A stretch of DNA of 64,000 nucleotides from Oceanospirillum sanctuarii (GCF_002150805.1 NZ_MTBA01000014.1:62001-126000); one strand, 5' to 3'. Shown: positions 16,754 through 26,468, counted from the stretch's first letter. The notes: generated by a model from the letters alone, not told the origin. Program-made: numbers and translations.

Positions 16754-18166
16754 ATGACAACCAATCTAGATATGTTGATCAAAGGCGAAAAAGTAACCGG
16801 GCAAGCGGCTGCTTTTGATGTACTGAACCCAGCTACCGAAGAAGTGGTAGCAAGCTGCCATGCAGCAAGTGAAGCTCAGCTGAATGATGCCGTAAGCGCT
16901 GCGCAGGAAGCATTCAAAAGCTGGCAGTACTCCACAGATGACGATCGCAAAGCGATGCTGCACCAGATTGCTGACAAGATCGAAGCCAATGCCGCAGAGC
17001 TGGCAGAGATCGTTGTTAAGGAGCAGGGCAAGCCGATGTTTCTGGCGCAGGCAGAAGTAGGTGGCGCAGTCGCCTGGACCCGTTATGCCGCAGAGCTGGA
17101 TATTCCGGTAGAGGTGATTGAAGACACCGATACCAAACGTATTGAAGTACAACACAAGCCGCTGGGCGTTGTCGGTTCCATCACCCCGTGGAACTGGCCG
17201 CTGATGATCGCTATCTGGCATATCGCGCCTGCCCTGCGTGCCGGTAACACCGTGGTATGTAAGCCATCTGAGCTGACGCCACTGAACACCCTGAAACTGA
17301 TCGAACTGATGAATGAAGTGCTGCCAGCGGGCGTTGTGAACGTGGTGCTGGGTGGTGGTGAGATCGGTGGTGCTATGAGTGAGCATCAGGGCATCAACAA
17401 GATTATCTTTACCGGTTCGACCCCAACCGGTCAGAAAATTATGCGCAGTGCCGCCTCTAATCTGAAGCGTTTGACGCTGGAACTGGGCGGTAACGATGCG
17501 GGTATTATCCTGCCGGATTCCAATATTGCTGCTATTGCTGAAGGTATCTTCCAGACCGCTTTCCTGAATATGGGACAGACCTGTGCGGCGCTGAAACGTC
17601 TCTACGTTCACGACAGTCAGTACGATGAAGTGTGTCAGGCACTTACCACGATCTGTGAAGCTCAGTCCGTGGGTAACGGCCTGCATGAAGGCACAACCTT
17701 CGGCCCGGTTCAGAATGTGATGCAGCTGAACAAGGTTGTTGAGCTGGTGGAAGATGCCAAGCAGAACGGCGCGAAAGTGTTGTGTGGTGGTGCTAAAACC
17801 GAAGGTGTCGGATACTTCTTCCCGCCAACGATTATTGCAGACGTGACCAATGGCATGCGTATTGTCGATGAAGAGCAGTTCGGCCCGGTACTGCCGGTGA
17901 TTCGCTACAGCGATGTGGATCAGGCGGTAGAGATGGCTAACAGCAGCTCTGTGGGTCTGGGTGGTTCTGTCTGGTCAACGGATGTTGCTAAAGCGCAGCA
18001 GATCGCTCAGAAACTGGAGTGTGGAACGGCTTGGGTGAATGGTCACGCAGAGGTACTACCGCATGCGCCGTTCGGTGGCTGCAAAATGTCTGGTTTCGGC
18101 GTGGAGTTTGGACAGGCGGGTCTGCTGGAGTACACCCAGCCGCAAACGATCAATATCAACAAGTAA
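16754..18166 (+). CDS. NAD(P)-dependent aldehyde dehydrogenase
   Basis: A 470-residue aldehyde dehydrogenase with Asn147 in TPWNWPL, Lys170 in VVCKPSE, general base Glu243 in LELGGNDAG and catalytic Cys277 in NMGQTCAALKR, all intact. The sequence is of the broad aminobutyraldehyde/aldehyde group that removes aldehydes from amine oxidation. The ATG at 16754 with AAGGA upstream is chosen over an earlier in-frame start. Its promoter shares a regulatory-looking repeat block with qhpA, so it may oxidise the aldehydes released by the quinohemoprotein amine dehydrogenase (inference). It ends at two hairpins, the second a clear terminator. Confidence 0.88.
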   Translation: MTTNLDMLIKGEKVTGQAAAFDVLNPATEEVVASCHAASEAQLNDAVSAAQEAFKSWQYSTDDDRKAMLHQIADKIEANAAELAEIVVKEQGKPMFLAQAEVGGAVAWTRYAAELDIPVEVIEDTDTKRIEVQHKPLGVVGSITPWNWPLMIAIWHIAPALRAGNTVVCKPSELTPLNTLKLIELMNEVLPAGVVNVVLGGGEIGGAMSEHQGINKIIFTGSTPTGQKIMRSAASNLKRLTLELGGNDAGIILPDSNIAAIAEGIFQTAFLNMGQTCAALKRLYVHDSQYDEVCQALTTICEAQSVGNGLHEGTTFGPVQNVMQLNKVVELVEDAKQNGAKVLCGGAKTEGVGYFFPPTIIADVTNGMRIVDEEQFGPVLPVIRYSDVDQAVEMANSSSVGLGGSVWSTDVAKAQQIAQKLECGTAWVNGHAEVLPHAPFGGCKMSGFGVEFGQAGLLEYTQPQTININK

Positions 18167-18189
18167 GGTTTTACTTGGAAAGAATTCCG

Positions 18190-18214
18190 GCATCTGCTGT
18201 GGGTCAGCAGATGC
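18190..18214 (+). other. hairpin after aldehyde dehydrogenase
   Basis: Perfect 10-bp stem GCATCTGCTG / CAGCAGATGC around TGGGT, without a good T run. It precedes the canonical terminator at 18249. Confidence 0.55.
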
Positions 18215-18248
18215 TGGTTTAATCCCTGGCTTCTTGTTTTGCCACATT

Positions 18249-18275
18249 GGCCATCTCACTGAGATGGCCTTTTTT
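18249..18275 (+). terminator. intrinsic terminator
   Basis: Perfect 9-bp stem GGCCATCTC / GAGATGGCC, loop ACT, followed by six T. It ends the polyamine operon/aldehyde dehydrogenase transcript just before the convergent gene at 18282. Confidence 0.9.
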
Positions 18276-18281
18276 CTTTCT

Positions 18282-18704
18282 TTACTGGCCAAATCTTTGT
18301 TCGCAAGCAGGGCAGGTATATTTTCCAAATTTTCGGAATCTGCCTGTGACTTCAGTTAATAACGAGAGATGGTTATTTGAAGAGTAACAATTGGAGCAAA
18401 ATGGGCCTTCAGCTTTACCATCTTGAGGTTCAGCAAGGTAATAATACCCATCTCTAAAGACGACCTCATCTTGTCTTGCCAGGGCAGATTGAAGCTCCTT
18501 GATTTTTTGCTTTAATTCAAGATTTTCGTCCTGAGCTTCGACTAACTGAATTTTTACCTCTGACATAGCTTCTAGCAATTCAGCGATTTTGAGTTTTATT
18601 TCAGCATCCTTTATTGCCGAAGTAGCACCTTTGAGCTCTTTCGCTAAATCTATAGCGACTTTAATTGAAGTTATTCCTGCTGAAATAGCACCTAGGTCTG
18701 GCAT
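18282..18704 (-). CDS. hypothetical coiled-coil protein with C-terminal zinc ribbon
   Basis: A 140-residue protein. Residues about 20-85 are rich in Lys, Glu, Leu and Ala with heptad spacing (KIQLVEAQDENLELKQKIKEL), a likely coiled coil. The C-terminus has two Cys pairs, CSNC and CPAC, with the spacing of a small zinc ribbon. The start ATG follows AAGGAG. Base composition is more AT-rich than the neighbours and it sits alone between two unrelated genes, which suggests acquisition. I do not recognise a named family; similar coiled-coil/ribbon proteins occur in prophages and genomic islands. Confidence 0.7.
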   Translation of the reverse strand: MPDLGAISAGITSIKVAIDLAKELKGATSAIKDAEIKLKIAELLEAMSEVKIQLVEAQDENLELKQKIKELQSALARQDEVVFRDGYYYLAEPQDGKAEGPFCSNCYSSNNHLSLLTEVTGRFRKFGKYTCPACEQRFGQ

Positions 18705-18809
18705 TGACTGTTACTCCTTGTATGTTTGATCCTGCGAATAGACTAATGCTTATTGAGGCCTATAAGTAGGTGGAAATAGCGAAAGGCTCACTAGATAGCA
18801 TCTAACTTA

Positions 18810-21800
18810 TCAGTAAGTATTCTTGGTGCAAGCCTGCAACTGCTCCGAACTCCGCTGATACAGCTCCCTTAACAGGTCGATCTCTGGCCGCCAGTCAGAA
18901 CTCTCTTCCTGAATCCGCTGTTCCAAGACCTTAAATTCTACCTGCAGGCGTTTTAAGCCGAAGTTAGCGCAGGAACCTGCCAGCCGATGGCAGAGGCCTG
19001 CGGCGGTGGCGTTGTCGCCAGCATTAAGGCTTGCGGTCAGTTCCGCAAACAACCGTGCGTACTGTTCGTGAAAGCCTGCAACCAGTTCCCGGAACTGGTT
19101 GCTGCCGAGCATACTGATATGCTGCTCGATCACCTCAGGGGCGAGTAGGTCTGATTCTGCCTGATCTGCAGCCGGTTGATCAGAGACTGGTTGATGAGGC
19201 ATAGCTTGATCCACCGGATCGGCAGCACCGCCTTCCAGTCCGAAACGGCTCTCCAGCAGGCGAACCAGCTGATCATATTGCAGGGGTTTAGCCAGTACGC
19301 CATCGATATCCCCTTGCTGATAACGCTGCTGTTCCGAAGAGGTCAGCGCTGCGGTCAGGGCAACAATCGGCACGGCAGCTTTTGCTGGATTCGGATGCTG
19401 GCGCATGCGCCGTGATGTCTCAACACCATCCATATCCGGCAGGTGAATATCCATCAGCACCAGATCGTAATCATGGTCGTGGTGCAGGGAGAGGGCGGTA
19501 AAGCCATCATAGGCCACATCAACACGGTGACCATCGCTTTGCAGCAGACCAGCAGCGACCCGCTGATTGATCTCGGTATCTTCCACCAGCAGGATGCTAA
19601 GGGGCGCTAACTTAGGTGGTCGGTTCTGTTGAGTCGACCGCTTGGCAGATAGAGCAGAAACCTCAGATTCCACACGCGGATAGCTAAGTTCCACCCAGAA
19701 GGTTGAGCCTTTCAGCGGCTCACTCTCAAAGCCGATGCTGCCGCCCTGCAGCTCCGTCAGCTGTTTACAGATCGAGAGACCCAGTCCTGTGCCGCCATAG
19801 CGACGGGTGACACTGTTATCCGCCTGACTGAAATGCTGGAAGATTCTGCCGTGAAAATCCGGTGCAATACCGATGCCGGTATCCTGAATCTCAAAGCGCA
19901 GGCTGGATAACGCATCCGGGGCAAGCACCCGCAGAGTCACGCCGCCGCGCTCGGTAAACTTGATCGCATTGGTGCATAGGTTGAGCAGAATCTGACAAAG
20001 GGCACGTTTATCGCCCATCAGCCCTTGGCCGGATGCCATAAGCCGTTGGCTTGCCGGATCAGGCTGCAGATCAAAGTTCAGACCTTTCTCATCCGCCATA
20101 GGGCGAATAACGGCGCTCACTTCATTCAGCGCCTGTTGCAACCGGAACGGGTGCGGATCAAGAGCCAGCTGTCCGGCTTCCGCTTTAGTGAAGTCGAGTA
20201 CATCATTCAGAATCGCCAGCAGGGATTGTCCCGAGGTGTAGATGGTTTGCAGTTGTGCCTGCTGATCTGCGGTCAGTTCTCCCCGCATCAGCAGCTGAGC
20301 CATCCCCAGAATACCGTTCATGGGTGTGCGGATCTCGTGGCTCATGGTGGCCATAAACTGAGATTTGGCTTCGCTGGCAGCTTCGGCTTTCTGGCGGGCG
20401 AGGGTGGCTTCCAGTCGCGCCTGTTCCGCCTGCTCTCTGTGTTTGCGCTCGCTGATATCGGTGACCGATCCCTCGTAGTAGAGAATCTCGCCATCCTCAT
20501 TGGTGACCCGCCGTGCGGAGATGGCAACATCTACCTCTGTCAGATCCCGCTTCAGCCAGACCGCTTCCATACTGTGAATCCGGTTATCCCGCTGCAACAG
20601 GGCAGTAAAGTGCTTCAGCTGATCCGTTTCCTGAAAGCAGTCATCCCGTACATTGCTGCGTTCTGCCAGAAAATCCGCCGGACAACTGAAGCCCAACAGG
20701 GCACAGAAGGCTGGGTTTACCGATAAAAACTCCCCCCGTGCTGTTGTGCGGAAGATCCCTTCAACGGCGTTTTCAAACAGGGAACGGAACTCCTGTTCGG
20801 ATTCTTTCAGGCTCTGGTAGAGCTTGGCGTTTTCGATGGAGATCGCTGATTGTGCCGCCAGAATGCGCAGGGTTTCCAGATTCTCTTTGGTGAAGACATC
20901 GGTGCTTTCCCGGTTCTCCAGATAGAGAATGGCGGTCAGATTACCGTGGTAAAGAATCGGCATACAGAGCAGAGAACGGGGTTGGTTTTCCCTCAGATAG
21001 GGATCGTACATAAACATCTCATGTTCCAGCGCGTTGCTGAGTACCACCGTCTCCTTGGTGCGGTAGACGTAATGCACGATATTCACCGGCAGCTTGCTCT
21101 GTTCCTCTTCAAGACGCAGGCCGGAGAAAAAGCGGGGCGTTTCGTGAAGATCCGCTTCTGCTTCGATAAAGAGTTCATCCTCATGGCGCAGCGCCAGAAT
21201 CGCCCGCTGGCCACCGGCATTCTCCATCGCCAGGGAGATCAGCCGACCCAGCAGACTGGTGAGTTCGATCTCATCGGCGATGGCGTGGGAGGCCTGAATC
21301 ACGGAGGAGATATCCAGAATCTGGTTCTGACGATCACCGGTGACCGGCTTAACCGGCTGCACCGGTACTTCAGACAAGCGCTCCGGGCTTGCCAGTTGGT
21401 GCTGACGGCTCAGGTGATCCGCCTTGGCCTGCGCGCCCAAACGCTGATACAGCTTCAGGGCGTGATGCAGATAGGTTTCGGCAATGACCGGCTTCTGCCA
21501 GCTTTTGTAGAGGCGTGCCGCCAGCTCGTAACTGAGGGCTTTGTCCAAAGGCACACCGGCACTTTCTGCGGCAACAATCGCTTGCTCATACAGATCCATC
21601 GCTCGTTTATAACGCTTTTGCACCCGCGCCAGTTCCGCCTTGATCAGCAGCTGGCGATGCTTGTGGTTTTCCGGGCAGTGTTTCGCCCAGAAACTGACCT
21701 TTTTCAGATAGCCCAGAACCCGACTGAAACGTCTTTGCTGCACCAGAACACCGGAGCTGGGCACCAGTGCCAGATGAGTCAGGGCGGCAATAAAGTAGAG

Positions 21801-24800
21801 CCAGGAAGAGGTGTAGGTGGCGCTGATCGAGGCGATATCCTCTTCGCAGGCTTTGCAGTGATACTCCGCTTCCTCAAGCTGACCGAACAGATAGCAGAGC
21901 AGGGCTTTGTAGAAGTGGTGCAGACAGACCGCTGTTCTGTGGTGGTTGCGGGTGTGCAACTCCAGCATGGCGGTTTCCTGATTGTAACGACCGTTCAGCT
22001 CGGTAGGGTTGCGGCTGGCACCTCTCAGGTTGTCCAGTGTCTGCAGAGCGTAGCGGGAGTAATATTCCGACTGCTTCTGGCCGTTAGCGATGATCTGCTG
22101 CAGGTAGCGATCCAGTTTGGGATGAATCTCATCCAGATTCTCCGCCAGTGGTAGCTGATACTGAATAAAGCTGGCGATGCAGTAGGTGCTCCACTCCACA
22201 TCACCGCACTCAAGACCGCTCTGATAACCCAGTTCCAGCGAGGGCAGGGTGTTGCTCAAAGGCTCTTTCCAGTGGCGCACGTAGGTATCAAACAGGGAGA
22301 GTGTTTTGTGATGTGTCAGCCGTGATGAGCGCTTCTTGTCGATCTCAAGGGCAACCTTACCCAGCTCGTAACCCTGCTGAATACGGTTGTACTGACCGCA
22401 GAGCACGCCGCCGTAGCCAGCAAGCGCCTGAGCGGAGGCGTTACTGAGGCCGTAGCTCAGGGTCAGCTGTACCTGACGCGCCATGACAATAGGGCGCAGG
22501 CCGGAGCTTGAGAACTTAATCGCCCCGAACATACTCGCCATAATCGGTAGCGCCGCCTGAATATTGGCGTCTTCCAGCTCTGCAAGTTCCGGAATGCTGG
22601 TTAAAGGCTGCTTACGCAGTTGCAGCTGGGATTGCAGATCCGCCAGCCAAAGCTTTTTACGATCCGGGTTGCGGGGCAGTTCGACCCCCAGCAAAGCCAG
22701 CACCTCATAAGCGGTATCCAGCGCCTGATCAAACTGGTTCAGGGAGATATGTGCCTGAATCTGTAACTCGTAGGCTCGCACCTTATCCAGCAGAGGCACA
22801 TCGGATTCCAGCACCTCGCGGATATGCTGCTGCATGGTGATAAAGTCCGACAGGATATAAGCGGCTTCTGCGGCGTAGTTACTGAGAGTGAGCCTGAGCG
22901 ATTGGCTTTTATCTGCTGTTTGGGTATGACCAGCGGCCAGCTGATCCAACAGCGACAGCCCCTGTCGGAAATACTCAGCAGCGGAGCCGAAGGCGGCAGC
23001 ACTGCGGGATTGTTCACCAGCACGAAGATTCATCTCCACCAGCTCAAGCTGGCGCTCGGGGGAGAGATGTTCGTGCGCCATATTGAGATGGTTGGTGATC
23101 TCAAATAAGCGGCGGTATTGCTCCTGTTCCGATAAACCCTGCTGCAGGAGTTCACCCACTTCTAAGTGCAGCTTTCCCCTTTCCTGATCCTGAATCAGAC
23201 TGTAGGCCGCCTGCTGAACCCGGTCGTGTACAAAGCGGTACTGAATCCCCTCGGCGTTGATATCACTGCTGATGCGGTAGTTATCATTCAGGGGAATGAT
23301 CAGGCGCTCAGCTAACGCAGGCCAGAGATCTGTTGCGGTATCACCGGGTGTTGCCCGATTCACAATGGCAAGGGTTCTCAGGCTGAAGGGGTTACCGATG
23401 CAGGAGGCCAGTCGCAGAATTTTCTGGGTAGCGGGATCAAGCTGCTGAATCTTATTCACCATCAGCCCGACGACATCATCGGACATCTCCTGGGCTTTAA
23501 GTGCGGCCTTGTCCCAGTGCCAGCCGTTCTGATCGGAGTGGATCAGACCTTCATCCTGCAGGGTGGTGAGAAACTGACTCAGGAAGAAAGGATTACCCTG
23601 AGTTTTCAGCAGGCAGATGGTCGCCAGCTCATGACAGCGCTCCACCGGATAGCTGAGGGTGTCGGACAGAAAGGCTTTAATCTGCGCCAGATTCAGTGGC
23701 TCCAGATGCAGCTCTGTTAGGTGCCGTTTAACATGGGAGGGACCGGACAGCCCTGAGCGCTGTTTATCAGATAGCCCTGAGCGGCTTTTATTAGCAAGCC
23801 TCAGCTTATCCAGCAGCAACTGCAGTGGCTGGTTTGCGGCCAGCTCTTCATCCCGATAACTGCCGATCAGTAGCAGATGATTCAGACCGGAATCCTTGCC
23901 GGTTTCGCTGCCGTATTGCGCCTTGGTCAGAGCTTCCAGCAGTTCAATAGAGGAGGGGTCTGCCCAGTGCAGATCATCCAGAAACATCACCAGGGGGCTC
24001 TCTTCGCTGGCAAAGGCGCGCAGCAAGCGCATAAACATGCGGGAGAAGCGGTTTTTCTCCTCAGCCGGAGCCAGCCTTGGCGCTTCCGGTTGTGGCCCGA
24101 TAATCAGTTCCAGTTCCGGAATCAGATGGATCAGTACCTGTGCGCTGTGTCCCAGAGCTTCGATGATCAGAGAGCGGGAGTGGTTAACTCTTGATTTAGG
24201 CTCTGTCAGCAGCTGGCGAATAAAACTCTGCAGCGCCTGTACGATGGCGGCATAGGGGCGGTTATGGCCGAACTGACCAAACTTACCGCTGATAAAATGG
24301 CCTTTCTGCTCGTTCACCGTCTGACGAATCTCATGCACCAGACTGGATTTGCCGACACCTGCATAGCCCGAGATCAGCACAATACCGCCCTGACCTGAGG
24401 CGGTTTCATCGTAACGCTCGTTCAGCTGGCGGATAAACTCATGGCGGCCATAAAGCTTCTGGGGCAGCACAAAGCGCTCCGGCAGGTCGTGGCTGGCCAG
24501 CATAAAGTTCTCAACCTGCTGCTTCTCCTGCCACTGCTGCAGACAGGTTTTCAGGTCGAAGCTGATGCCGTGGCTGGACTGGTAACGCTGGTCAGCATCT
24601 TTCGCCACTAGCTTGAGTACGATCTGTGACAGCGCCTCCGGCAGGCGGGGATTGATCTCCAGTGGTGACGGCGGTTGCTTGGCGATATGGCGGTGGATCA
24701 GTTCCAGCGGGTCCTGCGCGGAAAGCTTGCCCTGAAACGGCTGACGACCGGTAAAGAGTTCATACAGAGTAACCCCAAGGCTGTAGAAGTCGGTGCGGTA

Positions 24801-25418
24801 GTCGATGCTGCGGTTGATACGACCGGTTTGTTCCGGTGCGATATAGGGCAGCATGGCGGGTTTGATGCGGCTGTGCTGCCAGCTGATCTGTTCCCGCTGC
24901 AGGCGGCTGGCGCGGGTAAAGTCGATCAGCTCAATCCGGTTCAGCATGGGATTCAGCAGAATATTGTCCGGGCTGATCTGCTTATGGATTATCTGCTGCT
25001 GATGCAGACGGCCTAATGCTTCTGTGATCTGGATGGCGATGGGCAACCACTGATGCCATTCCAGCTTGCGGTTCTGTTGCAGCGCCCGCAAAGATAAACC
25101 GCCGTGATCGGCAAAAAGACCAAACGTATCGGGGGATGAAGAGCTGTTACTTTGCGAGCCAGAAGTAGAACCAGTGCCTGCTGAATGCTGCTCATCCCGA
25201 TAGAAACCCAGCGGGCGGGTGATGCCTTCAAGAGCCAGATCCCGCAGAATATCCTGCTCATGAATCAGCAGCTGTTCCGCTTCCTGTCGTTCGCTGTCGG
25301 AAAGACCGGAAGCGATACGTTTCACAATGACCGGTTGCTGATCCTGATGGCGAATCCCCCGGCTGACGGTAAAGCTCTGCCCCTGATGCAGGGTGCTGAC
25401 CAGCTGAATGCCCTTCAA
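18810..25418 (-). CDS. giant Ser/Thr kinase-like, AAA ATPase, hybrid sensor histidine kinase
   Basis: 2202 residues. In order: protein-kinase-like domain (1-280), AAA/STAND-type ATPase (Walker A Lys357 in GYAGVGKSSLV; Walker B VMFLDDLHWAD), a long helical-repeat region (about 750-1340), GAF (about 1375-1525), PAS (about 1540-1650), HisKA with His1694 in [11 protein letters not shown], HATPase, receiver with Asp1990 in LMDIHLPDMDG, and HPt with His2144. This is the layout of trifunctional kinases such as cyanobacterial HstK. The kinase loop reads HKQISPDN, with Gln147 where the catalytic Asp belongs. The gene starts at TTG four bases after the response regulator stop, so they form one unit. 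It probably feeds phosphate to that regulator. Confidence 0.88.
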   Translation of the reverse strand: MKGIQLVSTLHQGQSFTVSRGIRHQDQQPVIVKRIASGLSDSERQEAEQLLIHEQDILRDLALEGITRPLGFYRDEQHSAGTGSTSGSQSNSSSSPDTFGLFADHGGLSLRALQQNRKLEWHQWLPIAIQITEALGRLHQQQIIHKQISPDNILLNPMLNRIELIDFTRASRLQREQISWQHSRIKPAMLPYIAPEQTGRINRSIDYRTDFYSLGVTLYELFTGRQPFQGKLSAQDPLELIHRHIAKQPPSPLEINPRLPEALSQIVLKLVAKDADQRYQSSHGISFDLKTCLQQWQEKQQVENFMLASHDLPERFVLPQKLYGRHEFIRQLNERYDETASGQGGIVLISGYAGVGKSSLVHEIRQTVNEQKGHFISGKFGQFGHNRPYAAIVQALQSFIRQLLTEPKSRVNHSRSLIIEALGHSAQVLIHLIPELELIIGPQPEAPRLAPAEEKNRFSRMFMRLLRAFASEESPLVMFLDDLHWADPSSIELLEALTKAQYGSETGKDSGLNHLLLIGSYRDEELAANQPLQLLLDKLRLANKSRSGLSDKQRSGLSGPSHVKRHLTELHLEPLNLAQIKAFLSDTLSYPVERCHELATICLLKTQGNPFFLSQFLTTLQDEGLIHSDQNGWHWDKAALKAQEMSDDVVGLMVNKIQQLDPATQKILRLASCIGNPFSLRTLAIVNRATPGDTATDLWPALAERLIIPLNDNYRISSDINAEGIQYRFVHDRVQQAAYSLIQDQERGKLHLEVGELLQQGLSEQEQYRRLFEITNHLNMAHEHLSPERQLELVEMNLRAGEQSRSAAAFGSAAEYFRQGLSLLDQLAAGHTQTADKSQSLRLTLSNYAAEAAYILSDFITMQQHIREVLESDVPLLDKVRAYELQIQAHISLNQFDQALDTAYEVLALLGVELPRNPDRKKLWLADLQSQLQLRKQPLTSIPELAELEDANIQAALPIMASMFGAIKFSSSGLRPIVMARQVQLTLSYGLSNASAQALAGYGGVLCGQYNRIQQGYELGKVALEIDKKRSSRLTHHKTLSLFDTYVRHWKEPLSNTLPSLELGYQSGLECGDVEWSTYCIASFIQYQLPLAENLDEIHPKLDRYLQQIIANGQKQSEYYSRYALQTLDNLRGASRNPTELNGRYNQETAMLELHTRNHHRTAVCLHHFYKALLCYLFGQLEEAEYHCKACEEDIASISATYTSSWLYFIAALTHLALVPSSGVLVQQRRFSRVLGYLKKVSFWAKHCPENHKHRQLLIKAELARVQKRYKRAMDLYEQAIVAAESAGVPLDKALSYELAARLYKSWQKPVIAETYLHHALKLYQRLGAQAKADHLSRQHQLASPERLSEVPVQPVKPVTGDRQNQILDISSVIQASHAIADEIELTSLLGRLISLAMENAGGQRAILALRHEDELFIEAEADLHETPRFFSGLRLEEEQSKLPVNIVHYVYRTKETVVLSNALEHEMFMYDPYLRENQPRSLLCMPILYHGNLTAILYLENRESTDVFTKENLETLRILAAQSAISIENAKLYQSLKESEQEFRSLFENAVEGIFRTTARGEFLSVNPAFCALLGFSCPADFLAERSNVRDDCFQETDQLKHFTALLQRDNRIHSMEAVWLKRDLTEVDVAISARRVTNEDGEILYYEGSVTDISERKHREQAEQARLEATLARQKAEAASEAKSQFMATMSHEIRTPMNGILGMAQLLMRGELTADQQAQLQTIYTSGQSLLAILNDVLDFTKAEAGQLALDPHPFRLQQALNEVSAVIRPMADEKGLNFDLQPDPASQRLMASGQGLMGDKRALCQILLNLCTNAIKFTERGGVTLRVLAPDALSSLRFEIQDTGIGIAPDFHGRIFQHFSQADNSVTRRYGGTGLGLSICKQLTELQGGSIGFESEPLKGSTFWVELSYPRVESEVSALSAKRSTQQNRPPKLAPLSILLVEDTEINQRVAAGLLQSDGHRVDVAYDGFTALSLHHDHDYDLVLMDIHLPDMDGVETSRRMRQHPNPAKAAVPIVALTAALTSSEQQRYQQGDIDGVLAKPLQYDQLVRLLESRFGLEGGAADPVDQAMPHQPVSDQPAADQAESDLLAPEVIEQHISMLGSNQFRELVAGFHEQYARLFAELTASLNAGDNATAAGLCHRLAGSCANFGLKRLQVEFKVLEQRIQEESSDWRPEIDLLRELYQRSSEQLQACTKNTY

Positions 25419-25421
25419 GAA

Positions 25422-26174
25422 TTAGCCCATCTTTCCGGCAAACATATAACCTGCGCCGTGGGCTGTCAGAATAAAGTGAGGATCTGAGGGATTATCCCCC
25501 AGCTTGCGCCGCAAACGGCCGATCATCACATCCACGGATCTGTCGTTGGGTGTCCATTCACGGCCGTGTACGGTATCGATCAGCTGATCCCGGGAGAGTA
25601 CCTGTCCGGGGTGCTTCAGCAGGGCGTGCAGCAGTCGGTACTCCCCTTCCGGCAGACGCTCTTTATTGCCTTCCGGGCTTTGCAGCTGGCGCTTGTTGCC
25701 ATCCATCACCCAGCCTTCAAACTGAATCAGAATCCGCTCTTTCGGGGTGTTGGTATCCTGTTCCGGAGCTTTCAACCGCCAGAGAAGGTTTTTCACCCGC
25801 ACGATAAGTTCCCGGGCGTTAAAGGGCTTGGCGACGTAGTCATCGGCACCCATCTCAAGGCCGACAATACGGTCGATATCATCAGCTTTGCTGGATACCA
25901 GAATAATGCCAACACGGGAGGTGGCGCGTAGTTCGCGGGTGAGAGTCAGACCGTCTTTACCGGGCAGATTGATATCCAGCAGTACCAGATCGATCTTCTG
26001 CTCGATGACGCGGTCGGTCAGGTCGTCGGCCTGTTCCGTTTCGCTGACCTGATAGCCTTCGTTGCGGAAGTAGCTGACCAGCAGTGAGCGGGAGGCCTGA
26101 TCATCTTCAACCACCAGAATATGGTATTGGCTCTGGGGTTTTGTCGCCGAGCAGTTTTGGGGCTTTATTGTCAT
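25422..26174 (-). CDS. OmpR-family response regulator
   Basis: A 250-residue protein with receiver (about residues 17-130; acidic pair in VVEDD, phospho-acceptor Asp67 in LLDINLPGKDG, Lys in VAKPFNARE) and winged helix (about 150-245; RSVDVMIGRLRRKLG). It is co-transcribed with the giant kinase and divergent from qhpA. It is a strong candidate to control the qhp operon, in place of the AraC regulator QhpR known from Paracoccus. Phased ACA repeats of the kind bound by this family lie upstream of qhpA and of the aldehyde dehydrogenase at 16754. The ribosome site is weak. Confidence 0.88.
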   Translation of the reverse strand: MTIKPQNCSATKPQSQYHILVVEDDQASRSLLVSYFRNEGYQVSETEQADDLTDRVIEQKIDLVLLDINLPGKDGLTLTRELRATSRVGIILVSSKADDIDRIVGLEMGADDYVAKPFNARELIVRVKNLLWRLKAPEQDTNTPKERILIQFEGWVMDGNKRQLQSPEGNKERLPEGEYRLLHALLKHPGQVLSRDQLIDTVHGREWTPNDRSVDVMIGRLRRKLGDNPSDPHFILTAHGAGYMFAGKMG

Positions 26175-26320
26175 TTTAGTAGCTTCGTTATTCTTCTTTT
26201 GAGCCTGAGTCTAGCAAACATCCCTAAGGGACACCAAATAGGCAGGTTTAGCGCTTGCTTAGGTTTTATCCTTTCAAATCATGCGGTTATAAATATTTAT
26301 TTAAAATATTTGTTATCTGT

Positions 26321-26367
26321 TACATCTGGCTACAACTTCCTACATTTGATGAAAACTCTGTTTACAC
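26321..26367 (+). promoter_or_regulatory. phased ACA repeats upstream of qhpA
   Basis: TACATCTGGC, TACAACTTCC and TACATTTGAT follow one another at exactly 10-base steps (ACA at 26322, 26332, 26342), then TTTACA with ACAC at 26364, 22 bases later. The block mirrors the one at 16635-16680. It is a likely binding site for the divergent OmpR-type regulator abutting a -35-like TTTACA. Confidence 0.65.
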
Positions 26368-26427
26368 CCGGGGAGTAACTTACCTAAAGCAGAGAATTCG
26401 ACTCGGCTGTTTTGCTTTCAGTCTTTT

Positions 26428-26468
26428 GCCCTTCTGAGTGGCGCTTGTGCAGCATCACTCAGAAGGGC
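26428..26468 (+). other. 13-bp inverted repeat in qhpA leader
   Basis: GCCCTTCTGAGTG and CACTCAGAAGGGC form a perfect stem around a 15-base loop, extended by weak T/A pairs. An A run rather than a T run follows on the plus strand, so it is not a standard terminator. It lies 50 bases before the qhpA start. Confidence 0.65.

Noticed and set aside
20850-22154. 434-codon open frame on the plus strand
   Set aside because: It lies wholly antisense inside the giant kinase gene, whose domains are clear; composition explains the long shadow frame.
26428-26468. Intrinsic terminator upstream of qhpA
   Set aside because: Neither strand has a T run after the stem, and no gene ends there.
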